From Rugosimonospora africana (lineage in GTDB: Bacteria; Actinomycetota; Actinomycetes; Mycobacteriales; Micromonosporaceae): a stretch of DNA of 64,000 nt. Of the stretch, positions 17,257 through 24,624 are shown in pieces. The notes below the pieces were generated by a model, which made no database searches, had not been told where the DNA came from, and saw only the letters and a program-made list of their open reading frames with translations. Position 1 is the stretch's first letter. Each line of letters opens with the position of its first letter. The translations under genes and the position numbers were made by a program. Location of the stretch: the NCBI RefSeq assembly GCF_016862975.1, contig NZ_BONZ01000034.1, positions 1 through 64,000 on the forward strand. Reading direction: 5' to 3'.

Positions 17257-17832
17257 GTGACTACGGGAGAGGGACAGGTTCCCGGTAACGCGGCGGCGGC
17301 GCCGGTACCGCCGGAGGTCGTCCAGGCGGCACAGGCGCACAACTTCGGGCGGATGGAAAGCACCCGGTCGCTGGCGAATCCCCGGCAGACGTCCGTCCTC
17401 TGGCTGGTCATCGGGATCGTCTGCTTCGTCGTGCTCTGGCTGCTGTCCGAGGTCGGGTCGAAGAACTCCAGCCTGAGCGTGCTCTGGTCGATCCTGCACT
17501 TCTTCGGGCTGCTCTTCTGCTTCGCCGGGGTGTTCGCCATCGTGGCGGCGATCCGCGTCCTCGTCACCGGTGCGCGCTCCTACTACGTGTACGAGAACGG
17601 CTTCGTCTACCGGCACAACGGCAACGTACGCGCCATCGCCTGGCCGGAGGTGACGTCGTTGCAGTCGGTTCTCGGCACCCGCGGATCGAACTCCGGCAAG
17701 TTGACCCACTACAACCTGAACGTCCAGGGCATCAAGCCCATCCCGATCCCGATCCAGATCGTGAACGGCCGGGACGACTTCCTCGACCACCTGATCGCCG
17801 CGCTCGGCCGGTTCAACCGGCCGGTGGTCTGA
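17257..17832 (+). CDS. Two-helix membrane protein with PH-like cytoplasmic domain
   Basis: This 191-residue protein has a hydrophilic N-terminus (1-45) and two membrane helices (VLWLVIGIVCFVVLWLL and LHFFGLLFCFAGVFAIVAAI). A C-terminal domain of about 85 residues begins YYVYENGFVYRHNGNVRAIAWPEVTSLQSV, the usual pattern of bacterial PH-like domains (ENGFVY...IPWPEV). Relatives occur next to Pro/Gln-rich membrane proteins, as here. GTG at 17257 is preceded by GGAAGGA at 8 nt. The function is unknown; envelope sensing is a guess. Confidence 0.75.
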   Translation: MTTGEGQVPGNAAAAPVPPEVVQAAQAHNFGRMESTRSLANPRQTSVLWLVIGIVCFVVLWLLSEVGSKNSSLSVLWSILHFFGLLFCFAGVFAIVAAIRVLVTGARSYYVYENGFVYRHNGNVRAIAWPEVTSLQSVLGTRGSNSGKLTHYNLNVQGIKPIPIPIQIVNGRDDFLDHLIAALGRFNRPVV

Positions 17833-17861
17833 CAAAGGGCGTGGTCCGACGAGAGGCCATC

Positions 17862-18326
17862 ATGCAGCCTGAACCACAGAATCCGGCCGGGGCGCCGCAG
17901 CCCCCGCACCAGCAGCAGGCGTACCCGCAGCAGCCGTACGCATCCCAGCAGCCGTACGCACCGCAACCGCCCTACGCACCGCAACAGCACCCGCGCCAGG
18001 GATTCCCGCCGTACCAGCAGCCGGGCACCGGTCAACCGTCGAGTGCGGGTCAGCCGCCGGGTCCGGGTCAGCAGCCCTACCTGCCGGGTGCCGGCCAGCC
18101 GCATTACCAGCAGGCGGCATCGTCTGCCGCGGCGATGAGCGCGAAGGCCCGGCATGGGCAACGGAACATGGTCTTCGGTGGGCTGTGGCTCGGCGGCGGG
18201 CTGCTCATCACGATTATCACGCTCAGCTCCGGCTCACCCGTGTTCATCGTCGCCTGGGGAGCGATCCTCGGCGGCCTCATCCAGTTCATCGCCGGGGCAC
18301 GCGAGTACTCCAAGAACAAGGGGTGA
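17862..18326 (+). CDS. Pro/Gln-rich small membrane protein
   Basis: This 154-residue protein has an N-terminal region (1-85) very rich in Pro, Gln and Tyr with repeats of QPYAPQPPYAPQQ type. Two membrane helices follow (VFGGLWLGGGLLITIITL and PVFIVAWGAILGGLIQFIAGA) with a short KNKG tail. This is the common actinobacterial layout of a proline-rich cytoplasmic arm on a two-helix anchor. It lies 29 bp after the PH-like membrane gene and is likely co-transcribed. ATG 17862 is chosen because GAGAG precedes it. Confidence 0.72.
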   Translation: MQPEPQNPAGAPQPPHQQQAYPQQPYASQQPYAPQPPYAPQQHPRQGFPPYQQPGTGQPSSAGQPPGPGQQPYLPGAGQPHYQQAASSAAAMSAKARHGQRNMVFGGLWLGGGLLITIITLSSGSPVFIVAWGAILGGLIQFIAGAREYSKNKG

Positions 18327-18349
18327 CCTCTGGTCGGCACGGCCCGCGG

Positions 18350-18413
18350 TTGACGCGTCAAGCGGCGTCAGAGGTTTCACGCGTTAAGGAGCCCAGTCGG
18401 TTTCACGCGTCAA
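18350..18413. promoter_or_regulatory. Array of three ACGCGT-centred palindromes at 26-bp spacing
   Basis: TTGACGCGTCAA (18350-18361), TTCACGCGTTAA (18376-18387) and TTCACGCGTCAA (18402-18413) lie at exactly 26-bp intervals between two convergent genes, the last overlapping the stop codon of the SnoaL-like gene. The first is a perfect 12-bp palindrome, identical to the one at 14095-14106. Similar ACGCGTCAA motifs occur at 52317 and 52399. They look like binding sites for one dimeric protein, but their position between gene ends is odd for an operator. Confidence 0.5.
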
Positions 18414-18759
18414 GGTATGTCCCGTGCCCCTGCACGACGAGCGGGCCGTCGAACACCAGCACCTCGTTGACCAGCCCGCCGTTCTGATTGCGGTAGTTGA
18501 TGACGAGGGTGTCGATGCCGACGTACGTCGCCACGACCTCGAAGTGCAGGCCGGGGATGCGGGCCAGTCCCTCCGCGTAGTACGCGCGCAGCGCGGCCTT
18601 GCCGCGGACGACCCCGTCACTGCCCGCGATCAGGCGCGCCGCGACCGGAGACGTGAACACCACGTCCTCGGCGAAGTCTTCGAGCAGGCCGTCCAGGTCG
18701 TGAGCGTTCCACCGGGTGACCCAGCGCTCGACGAACTCCCGCGCGGTCGTCTGGTCCAT
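18403..18759 (-). CDS. SnoaL-like / NTF2-fold protein
   Basis: This 118-residue cytoplasmic protein has the NTF2-like cone fold. It starts FVERWVTRWNAHDLDGLLEDFAED, then GVVRGKAALRAYYAEGLAR and INYRNQNGGLVNEVLVFDGP. The WNAHDLDGLL signature is typical of SnoaL-like and steroid-isomerase-like small enzymes, whose substrates vary and cannot be assigned here. The start Met begins the fold. The last codons overlap the third palindrome of the ACGCGT array. Confidence 0.85.
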   Translation of the reverse strand: MDQTTAREFVERWVTRWNAHDLDGLLEDFAEDVVFTSPVAARLIAGSDGVVRGKAALRAYYAEGLARIPGLHFEVVATYVGIDTLVINYRNQNGGLVNEVLVFDGPLVVQGHGTYLDA

Positions 18760-18830
18760 CCCGGGATTCTCCCAGACGGCCAGCCGTACCGGGGCATGGG
18801 GCGGCACGGTCGGTCGCCCCATGCCCCGAC

Positions 18831-18940
18831 GGCCAGTGACCGACGGCCGGGGCCGACGGCCGACGGCCGACGACCGGAGACGGAAGGCCGAAGACCAAAG
18901 AGAGGCGCCCGAAGACCGAAGGCCAAAGACCGGCGCAGCG
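18831..18940. repeat. Degenerate 7/14-bp repeats after the methyltransferase stop
   Basis: Read on the minus strand, the sequence after the methyltransferase stop is a run of 7-bp half-units (TCTTTGG, CCTTCGG, TCTTCGG, TCGTCGG, CCGTCGG). They extend over about 110 bp toward the SnoaL-like gene. Confidence 0.6.
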
Positions 18941-19585
18941 TCACCGCCCCGGCCGGGACAGGGTGAGCGACTGGAAGTGCCATGTGCCCGATTCGACGAC
19001 GTGGAAATCCTCGACGTCGAACGACTCGCGGGCGAACCGCTCGATCTGCTGGTCGGTCCGCCAGGAGAAGAACCGGGGCGGGTCGTACCCGTCCCGGTCC
19101 CAGACACCCTCCGTGCCGTCGCCGCCCCACTCGCCGAGGAAGAACAGGCCGCCTGGGCGCAGTACCGACCGGATGTTCCGCAGGACCGCGGGCAGGTCGG
19201 CGTTCGGTACGTGCAGCAGGCAGTTCATCGCGTACCCGGCGTCGAACGACCCGGGCGGGAAGTCCAGACTCATCAGTTCCATCAGGTGTGCCTCGATGCC
19301 CCGCTCCCGGCACCGGGCGACCATCGCCGGGGACAGGTCGACCGCGACGACGTCGATCCCGTTGTCCCGGAAGAACACGCTGTCCTCTCCTGTGCCGGGA
19401 CCCAACTCCAGCAGGCGGGCGCACCGCCCTTCGCGCAGCCGCGCCAGGAAACGCTCGCGCTCGTCGAGCTTCCACGGCGCCTTGACCATCCCGTCGCGCC
19501 GCCGCACCGCGCCGTCGTAGGCGGCGCGGAGCCCGGGAACGACATCGCCGTAGCGGAACGGCGCTTCGCCATCGGTGGTCGTCAT
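18941..19585 (-). CDS. Class I SAM-dependent methyltransferase
   Basis: This 214-residue enzyme has a Rossmann-like fold with SAM-binding motif I LLELGPGTGEDSVFF (about 58-72), motif II VVAVDLSPAMV and post-motif FDAGYAMNCLLHVP. RSVLRPGGLFFLGEW is the strand following the substrate loop. The C-terminal part (PPRFFSWRTDQQIERFARESF) resembles methyltransferases of unknown small-molecule substrate. ATG 19585 is preceded by GGGAGGGA. The gene is divergent from the LacI regulator, but nothing suggests it belongs to the sugar operon. Confidence 0.87.
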   Translation of the reverse strand: MTTTDGEAPFRYGDVVPGLRAAYDGAVRRRDGMVKAPWKLDERERFLARLREGRCARLLELGPGTGEDSVFFRDNGIDVVAVDLSPAMVARCRERGIEAHLMELMSLDFPPGSFDAGYAMNCLLHVPNADLPAVLRNIRSVLRPGGLFFLGEWGGDGTEGVWDRDGYDPPRFFSWRTDQQIERFARESFDVEDFHVVESGTWHFQSLTLSRPGR

Positions 19586-19674
19586 GACATCCCTCCCGTT
19601 TCCGCGATTCTGCTCGGGCAAGGTACCCGGCCGACGCGAGGAACGGTAGCGCCGCCGGGGCGCCGAAACGGCTC

Positions 19675-19723
19675 TTGACAACGACCGTCCCGCCGAGTTG
19701 TCTGATGAGGCGAACGTTCGCCT
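19675..19723 (+). promoter_or_regulatory. Promoter and LacI-type operator of the sugar operon
   Basis: TTGACA at 19675-19680 is followed at 17 bp by TTGTCT, a weak -10. A perfect 16-bp palindrome AGGCGAACGTTCGCCT (19708-19723) with the central CG typical of LacI-family operators overlaps the probable transcription start. The LacI gene beginning at 19871 is probably self-regulated through it. Confidence 0.65.
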
Positions 19724-19870
19724 AACCGACGACGTGCCATCGACGACGTGCCGTCGCCCCGAGCGCTCGACCACGCACGGGTCCGCCCGTCGACGGCCGG
19801 GGCGGGGTGCTCACCACTCGATCGTTCGGTCCGGCGGGCGTCGCCCGCCGGATGGCGAGGGGAGGCTGGC

Positions 19871-21118
19871 GTGGCGCAGACGTACGTGTCCCTCAAGGAC
19901 GTCGCGGCTCGCGCGGGCGTCAGTTTCCAGACCGCGAGCAAGGTGCTCAACGGCAACCGCAAGGTGGTCTCCGAGGCCACCCGCGAGCGCATCCTGGCCG
20001 CCGCGGAGGAACTCGGTTACCTGCGCAACGCGCTGGCTCACGGCCTGGTCACCAGCTCGACGTACACCGTCGGAGTGATCGGCGACGACCTCGGCGACTG
20101 GGTGTTGGCGCAGTTCGTGGTCGGCGCCGAGCAGGCGGCCAGGCGGCGCGGCCACTCCGTCCTGATCAGCACCACCCATCGGGACGGGACCGACTTCGAG
20201 GGTTGCGTACGCCAGCTGCTGGAGCGCCGGGTCGACGGCATCCTCGCGGCCGCTCCCCGTTCCGAGAACGACCCCGGCATCGGCGACCTGCTGCGCGGGC
20301 GGGTTCCGGCGGTCAGCATCCACCACGTACCCGGCGGATCGGTGCCGGTGGTCGGCTCCGACCACGCCGAGACCGGCCGGTTGGCCGCCGAGCACCTGCT
20401 CGGCCTGGGCCACCGGCGCATCGCCACCATCGTCGGCCCCGAGGAGCGCCGGGTCACCCGGTCCCGGTTGCGCGGGTTCCGCGCCGCGTTGGACGAGGCC
20501 GGTGCCGCGCTGCCTGACTCCCGGCTGGTACGCGCGGACTGGACCGCGGCCGGTGGGTTCACCGCCATGGGGGATCTGATCGCGCGCGATCCCACGGTCA
20601 CCGCGGTGTTCGCCCAGAACGACGACATGGCCACCGGCGCGCTCGCCGCGCTGTGGCACGTGGGTCGCCGGGTACCCGACGACTGCGCGGTCGTCGGCTG
20701 CGACGACCTGCCCCAGGCGCCGTTCCTGGTTCCCCCGCTGACGTCGGTGCACATCCCGTTCCGGGAGACCGGCGAGATGGCGATGGCGCTGCTCCTCGAC
20801 CGCATCGACGACAACGAGCACGCCGACCGGGTACTCATGCCGGTGCGCCTCATCCCGCGCGCCTCGACCCTCGGCCGGGCCGCGACTCTCGACAGGACTA
20901 CGCCCATCGGCCGGTCCTCGACCCTCGACCAAGCCACGATCCTCGACCAAGCCACGACCGACTCCGCCGACCCGGCCGGCGCATCCCCCGAAAACGAGAA
21001 AGAGCGCGGCTCGCCCGGCGGCAAAGACCACGCGTCCCGCAAGAGGTCCGGCACACGCGCCAGGACGGTGCCCGGCCCACGCGCCGGCCGAAAGCCTGGC
21101 GCACACCCCCAGGAATGA
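19871..21118 (+). CDS. LacI family transcriptional regulator with long C-terminal tail
   Basis: This 415-residue DNA-binding repressor probably controls the arabino-oligosaccharide operon downstream. An N-terminal LacI helix-turn-helix (SLKDVAARAGVSFQTASKVL, 7-26) has hinge helix ATRERILAAAEELGY. A periplasmic-binding-like sensor covers 60-330 (VGVIGDDLGDW, VDGILAAAP, AEHLLGLGHRRIATIVGP, VFAQNDDMATGALAAL, VVGCDDLPQAPFLVPPLTSV). After LIPRAS (about 335), where relatives end, an 80-residue tail carries repeats such as STLDRATT and LDQATILDQATT, then a basic segment. The tail looks like tandem repeats translated past the ancestral stop. GTG 19871 is preceded by GAGGGGAGG. Confidence 0.9.
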   Translation: MAQTYVSLKDVAARAGVSFQTASKVLNGNRKVVSEATRERILAAAEELGYLRNALAHGLVTSSTYTVGVIGDDLGDWVLAQFVVGAEQAARRRGHSVLISTTHRDGTDFEGCVRQLLERRVDGILAAAPRSENDPGIGDLLRGRVPAVSIHHVPGGSVPVVGSDHAETGRLAAEHLLGLGHRRIATIVGPEERRVTRSRLRGFRAALDEAGAALPDSRLVRADWTAAGGFTAMGDLIARDPTVTAVFAQNDDMATGALAALWHVGRRVPDDCAVVGCDDLPQAPFLVPPLTSVHIPFRETGEMAMALLLDRIDDNEHADRVLMPVRLIPRASTLGRAATLDRTTPIGRSSTLDQATILDQATTDSADPAGASPENEKERGSPGGKDHASRKRSGTRARTVPGPRAGRKPGAHPQE

Positions 21119-21145
21119 CCCGGCACACCCCCAAGGAGTAACCAC

Positions 21146-22537
21146 ATGAAGCGGACACTCAGGAGCCGGAAACCGCGCCGCCGTCCCCGCGTGCGCGGCG
21201 GCCTGGTCGCCGCGGCGGCCGGGCTTCTCGCCGTGAACCTGCTCGCCGCGTGCGGCGGCGGGGCCGCGAGCGGCGGCCCCACCCCGACGGCGTCCAGTTC
21301 CACGTTCATCGCCAACTGCAAGGACGGGGCCACCAAAATCACGTTCTGGGCCTGGGTGCCCGGGATTTCCCGCGCGGTCGCCGCGTACAACGCCGGTCAC
21401 CCGGACACCTGCGTCGAACTGGAGGACGTCGGTGCCGGCAACCCCGAGTACGTGAAGCTGACGAACACGCTGAAGGCCGGCTCCGGCGCCCCGGACGTGG
21501 CCGAGGTGGAGTACGACGAACTGCCGTCCTTCGAGATCACCCACAGCGTCCTGGACCTGTCGAAGTACAACGCGAACTCGGTGAAGGACAAGTTCGTCCC
21601 GTGGGTGTGGCAGGAAGTCAGCAGCGGCGACTCGGTGTGGGCGATTCCCGGCGACGCCGGCCCGATGGCCTTCTACTACAACGCGACGCTGCTGTCGAAA
21701 TACCACATCAATCCCCCGGCCACCTGGGCCGAGTTCGCCACCGCGGCGGCCGCGCTGCACAAGGCCGCCCCGCAGACGTACCTGACCAGCTTCGCCGCCA
21801 CCGACCTGCAGTGGATCCTGAGCCTGATGGCGCAGGACAACGCGTTCCCGTTCCAGTACAGCGGCGGCGACACGGTGACCATCAACTTCACCGGGCCGGC
21901 CCAGACCGCCTTCGCCGACTACTGGGACCAGTTGTTGAGCGCCCACCTGGTCAACCCCGGCACAGACGTGGACGCGCCGTCGTTCGCCAACCTGGACAAG
22001 GGGATCGACGCGAGCTGGCTCAGCTCCGCGTGGGGGCCGTCGTACTTTGCCCCGGCCGCGCAGGCATCGGTCGGTTCCTGGCGGGCCGCGCCACTGCCCC
22101 AGTGGACCGCCGGCACCAACGTCGCCGCCAACTGGGGCGGATCGTCGTACCCGGTGTTCAAGCAGTCCAAGCACCCGGCCCAGGCGGCCGCGTTCGCGAT
22201 CTGGCTCAACGCGACCGACGAAGCCTGGAACATCACGAAGACCGCGCCGTCGTCGCTGTTCCCGACGTACAAGCCGCTGCTCGCCGATCCGACGTTCCAG
22301 GATCTGACGGTACCGCTGTCCGGGACGGCGACGCCGTACGTCGCGTTCTCCGCGGCGGCCAACAGCGCGACGCCGGTGCAGTGGCCGCCGTTCATGACCG
22401 AGGCGCTGACCCAGTCGACCACCGCGTTCGCCAATGTGGCCTCGGGCAAGCAGACGCTCAAGGCGGCGTTCGCCGGCTTCCAGAAGACGCTGGTGAACTA
22501 CGCGAAGCAGCAGGGCTTCAAGGTCTCCACCTCCTGA
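21146..22537 (+). CDS. Sugar ABC transporter substrate-binding lipoprotein
   Basis: This 463-residue extracytoplasmic lipoprotein delivers oligosaccharides to the permeases encoded downstream. An Arg-rich n-region and hydrophobic stretch end in lipobox LLAAC (Cys at about 36), followed by a GGGAASGG linker. The SBP family 1 fold is shown by ITFWAWVPGISRAVAAYNAG, LKAGSGAPDVAEVEYDELPSF, WAIPGDAGPMAFYYNATLL and NPPATWAEFATAAAALHK. NWGGSSYPVFKQSKHPAQAA lies in the C-lobe. AAGGAG precedes the ATG by 7 nt. Operon order and the GH51 gene suggest arabino- or arabinoxylo-oligosaccharides (inference). Confidence 0.93.
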   Translation: MKRTLRSRKPRRRPRVRGGLVAAAAGLLAVNLLAACGGGAASGGPTPTASSSTFIANCKDGATKITFWAWVPGISRAVAAYNAGHPDTCVELEDVGAGNPEYVKLTNTLKAGSGAPDVAEVEYDELPSFEITHSVLDLSKYNANSVKDKFVPWVWQEVSSGDSVWAIPGDAGPMAFYYNATLLSKYHINPPATWAEFATAAAALHKAAPQTYLTSFAATDLQWILSLMAQDNAFPFQYSGGDTVTINFTGPAQTAFADYWDQLLSAHLVNPGTDVDAPSFANLDKGIDASWLSSAWGPSYFAPAAQASVGSWRAAPLPQWTAGTNVAANWGGSSYPVFKQSKHPAQAAAFAIWLNATDEAWNITKTAPSSLFPTYKPLLADPTFQDLTVPLSGTATPYVAFSAAANSATPVQWPPFMTEALTQSTTAFANVASGKQTLKAAFAGFQKTLVNYAKQQGFKVSTS

Positions 22538-22538
22538 C

Positions 22539-22589
22539 CCGACTGGTCTGGGTCGCGTGGTGCCAGACGCGCCGAGCCAGACTGGCCGG
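22539..22589 (+). repeat. Dispersed hairpin element, copy B
   Basis: It starts one base after the TGA of the binding-protein gene. Outer stem CCGACTGGTCTGG/CCAGACTGGCCGG has two central wobbles, the inner stem is CGTG/CGCG and the loop is GTGCCAGA. It shares its core with copies A (1-49) and C (33077-33130). Confidence 0.75.
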
Positions 22590-22598
22590 CAGGGTGGG

Positions 22599-22678
22599 CC
22601 GGCGGGGCGCGTGCTCCGCCGGCCCGGCCACCGGGATCCGCCGGGGCCGGACCGGATCGGGCGGATCCCGGTGGCCGG
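22599..22678 (+). terminator. Paired hairpins between binding-protein and permease genes
   Basis: A small stem (CCGGCGG/CCGCCGG, 22599-22622) is followed by a perfect 19-bp inverted repeat at 22624-22642 and 22660-22678 with a 17-nt loop. In sugar ABC operons, such intercistronic hairpins protect the binding-protein mRNA or partly end transcription, giving more binding protein than permease (family knowledge). Confidence 0.75.
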
Positions 22679-22706
22679 CGGAAGCAGTACCCGAGAAGGG
22701 AATACC

Positions 22707-23681
22707 GTGAATCCAAGCAGAACTGCCCGTCCCGGCCCGGCCCCGGCGGGCGCGGAATCCGCGGCCCGGCAGGCCCTCCCCCGGCCCCAGATCGGTCGGA
22801 CAAGGCGCGGGCGCCGGGAGGGAGTGCACGGCGCGTCGTTCACCGTGCCGTTCATGGTGGCGCTCGTGCTGTTCATGATCGTGCCGCTCGCCTACGCCAT
22901 CTACAACAGTCTTTACACCAGCAGGCTGATCGGCGGCACCAGCTTCTCCGGACTCGACAACTACCGCCAGACCCTGGGCTCCGGCGACTTCTGGTCGGGT
23001 GTGGTGCGCACCGTCGTGTACGCGGTCATCCAGATCCCGGTCATGCTGGTCATCGCGTTCTTCTTCGCCACCATCTTCGACCTGGGCCTGGTCAAGGGCG
23101 GCCGGGTGTTCCGCACCATCTTCTTCATCCCGTTCGCGGTGCCGGCGGTGGTCGGCGCGGTCATGTGGTCGTTCATCCTGGAGCCGCAGTTCGGTCCGGT
23201 CACCCGGCTGGCCAAGGCGCTCGGCTTCGGGGAGGTGAACTTCTTCTCGTCCAACCTGGTCCTCCCGTCGATCATCGTGATCGTCATCTGGGAGTGGACC
23301 GGATACAACATGGTGATTCTCTACACCGCTCTGAAGTCGGTACCGCGGGACGTCGTCGAGTCGGCGATCCTGGACGGCGCTCCGCTGCACCGCATCATCC
23401 TCGGGGTGAAGCTGCCGATGGTCCGCCCGGCCATCGTGATGCTGTTGTTCCTCAACACGATCGGCGCGCTGCAGCTGTTCACCGAGCCGCTGATCCTCTC
23501 CTACTTCCAGAACTCCGCGATCAGCATCAACTGGACCCCCGCGCTCTATATCTACAACACCGCGGTCGGTGGCGGTCAGTACAACCTGGCCGCGGCCGCG
23601 GCCGTCGTGCTCGGCCTGGTCATCGTCGCCATCTCGACAGCCTCGCTGCTGTTCCGCCGAAGCAAAGGAGAGGTGTCGTGA
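22707..23681 (+). CDS. Sugar ABC transporter permease 1 (MalF-like)
   Basis: This 324-residue membrane subunit of a CUT1 sugar importer has six helices, the first being FTVPFMVALVLFMIVPLAYAI. The EAA loop signature is VPRDVVESAILDGAPLHRIILGVKLPMVRP (conserved A---DG------P) and sits where the shared ATPase docks. FFFATIFDLGLVKGGRVFRTIFFIPFAVPAVVGAVMW is the usual central region. The hydrophilic N-terminal 45 residues are rich in Ala, Pro and Arg. GTG 22707 is preceded by GAGAAGGG. No ATPase gene is in the operon, so a multitask MsiK-type ATPase elsewhere is expected. Confidence 0.92.
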   Translation: MNPSRTARPGPAPAGAESAARQALPRPQIGRTRRGRREGVHGASFTVPFMVALVLFMIVPLAYAIYNSLYTSRLIGGTSFSGLDNYRQTLGSGDFWSGVVRTVVYAVIQIPVMLVIAFFFATIFDLGLVKGGRVFRTIFFIPFAVPAVVGAVMWSFILEPQFGPVTRLAKALGFGEVNFFSSNLVLPSIIVIVIWEWTGYNMVILYTALKSVPRDVVESAILDGAPLHRIILGVKLPMVRPAIVMLLFLNTIGALQLFTEPLILSYFQNSAISINWTPALYIYNTAVGGGQYNLAAAAAVVLGLVIVAISTASLLFRRSKGEVS

Positions 23682-24595
23682 GTACCACCCCCGTCCGTGG
23701 CCGCCGCCGGGACGACGACATGATCCCGGTCAAGCTCTACGGCCTGCCCCGCGGCACGGTCACCTTCTTCACCACGTTGGCCACCCTGTTCGCCATCTTC
23801 ACCCTGCTCCCGATCGCCTGGCTGGTCATCAACTCCACGAAGAACCAGGCGAACCTGTTCGAGTCGTTCGGGTTCTGGTTCGCCGGCCCGTTCGAGTTCT
23901 TCCACAACTTCTCGTCGCTGTTCCACAACCTCGACGGCGACGGCGTCTACTTCCAGTGGCTGGGCAACACCGCGTTCTACGCGGTGGTCGGCGGGCTCGG
24001 CGCGACCGCGCTGTCCGCGCTGGCAGGATACGGCTTCGCGTGCTTCGACTTCCGCGGGTCGCGGGCGCTGTTCTCGCTGGCGATGGCGGCGCTGCTGGTA
24101 CCGATCACCGCGATCACGCTGCCGCTGTATCTGGTGTACGCCAAGGCCGGCCTCATCAACTCGATCTGGGGCATGCTGCTGCCCAGTGTGGTCAGCCCCG
24201 TCGGCGTGTACCTGATGCGCACCTACGTGGCCGCGTCCGTGCCCCGGGAGCTGATCGACGCGGCCCGCATCGACGGCGCCGGGGAGGTGCGCATCTTCCT
24301 CACCATCGCGCTGCCGCTGATGGTGCCCGGCCTGATGACCGTGCTGCTGCTCGCGATCGTCGGCATCTGGAACAACTACTTCCTGCCCCTGCTCATCTTC
24401 AGCCAGAACAAGCTGTACCCGCTGACCGTGGGCCTCGGCCTGTGGACCCAGCGTGCCCAGAACAGCGGCGACGCCTCGATGTTCCCGGCGCTGGTCGTCG
24501 GCGGACTGGTCACGGTCGTCCCCCTCGTCGGCCTGTTCCTGATGGTCCAGCGGTACTGGCGGGGCGGCTTGCTGCTGGGCAGCATCGCCAACTGA
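23678..24595 (+). CDS. Sugar ABC transporter permease 2 (MalG-like)
   Basis: This 305-residue second CUT1 permease has six helices (FFTTLATLFAIFTLLPIAWLV first). The EAA loop is VPRELIDAARIDGAGEVRIFLTIALPLMVPG. LSALAGYGFACFDFRG and PITAITLPLYLVYAKAGLINSIWGMLLP are standard for MalG-like subunits. The GTG overlaps the stop of permease 1 (GTGA), preceded by AAGGAG, so the two are co-translated and should form a heterodimer. The GH51 gene follows after 29 bp. Confidence 0.92.
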   Translation: MSTTPVRGRRRDDDMIPVKLYGLPRGTVTFFTTLATLFAIFTLLPIAWLVINSTKNQANLFESFGFWFAGPFEFFHNFSSLFHNLDGDGVYFQWLGNTAFYAVVGGLGATALSALAGYGFACFDFRGSRALFSLAMAALLVPITAITLPLYLVYAKAGLINSIWGMLLPSVVSPVGVYLMRTYVAASVPRELIDAARIDGAGEVRIFLTIALPLMVPGLMTVLLLAIVGIWNNYFLPLLIFSQNKLYPLTVGLGLWTQRAQNSGDASMFPALVVGGLVTVVPLVGLFLMVQRYWRGGLLLGSIAN

Positions 24596-24624
24596 TGTCC
24601 CCCACCCGGAAGGAAGGAGCCGTC

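Noticed and set aside
18376-18413. parS-like centromere sites (TTTCACG halves)
   Set aside because: The second half does not complete the parS palindrome; centres are ACGCGT, not ACGTGA.
19811-22876. 1021-residue open frame on the minus strand
   Set aside because: It runs opposite to the LacI, binding-protein and permease genes, has no domain and reflects the high GC content.
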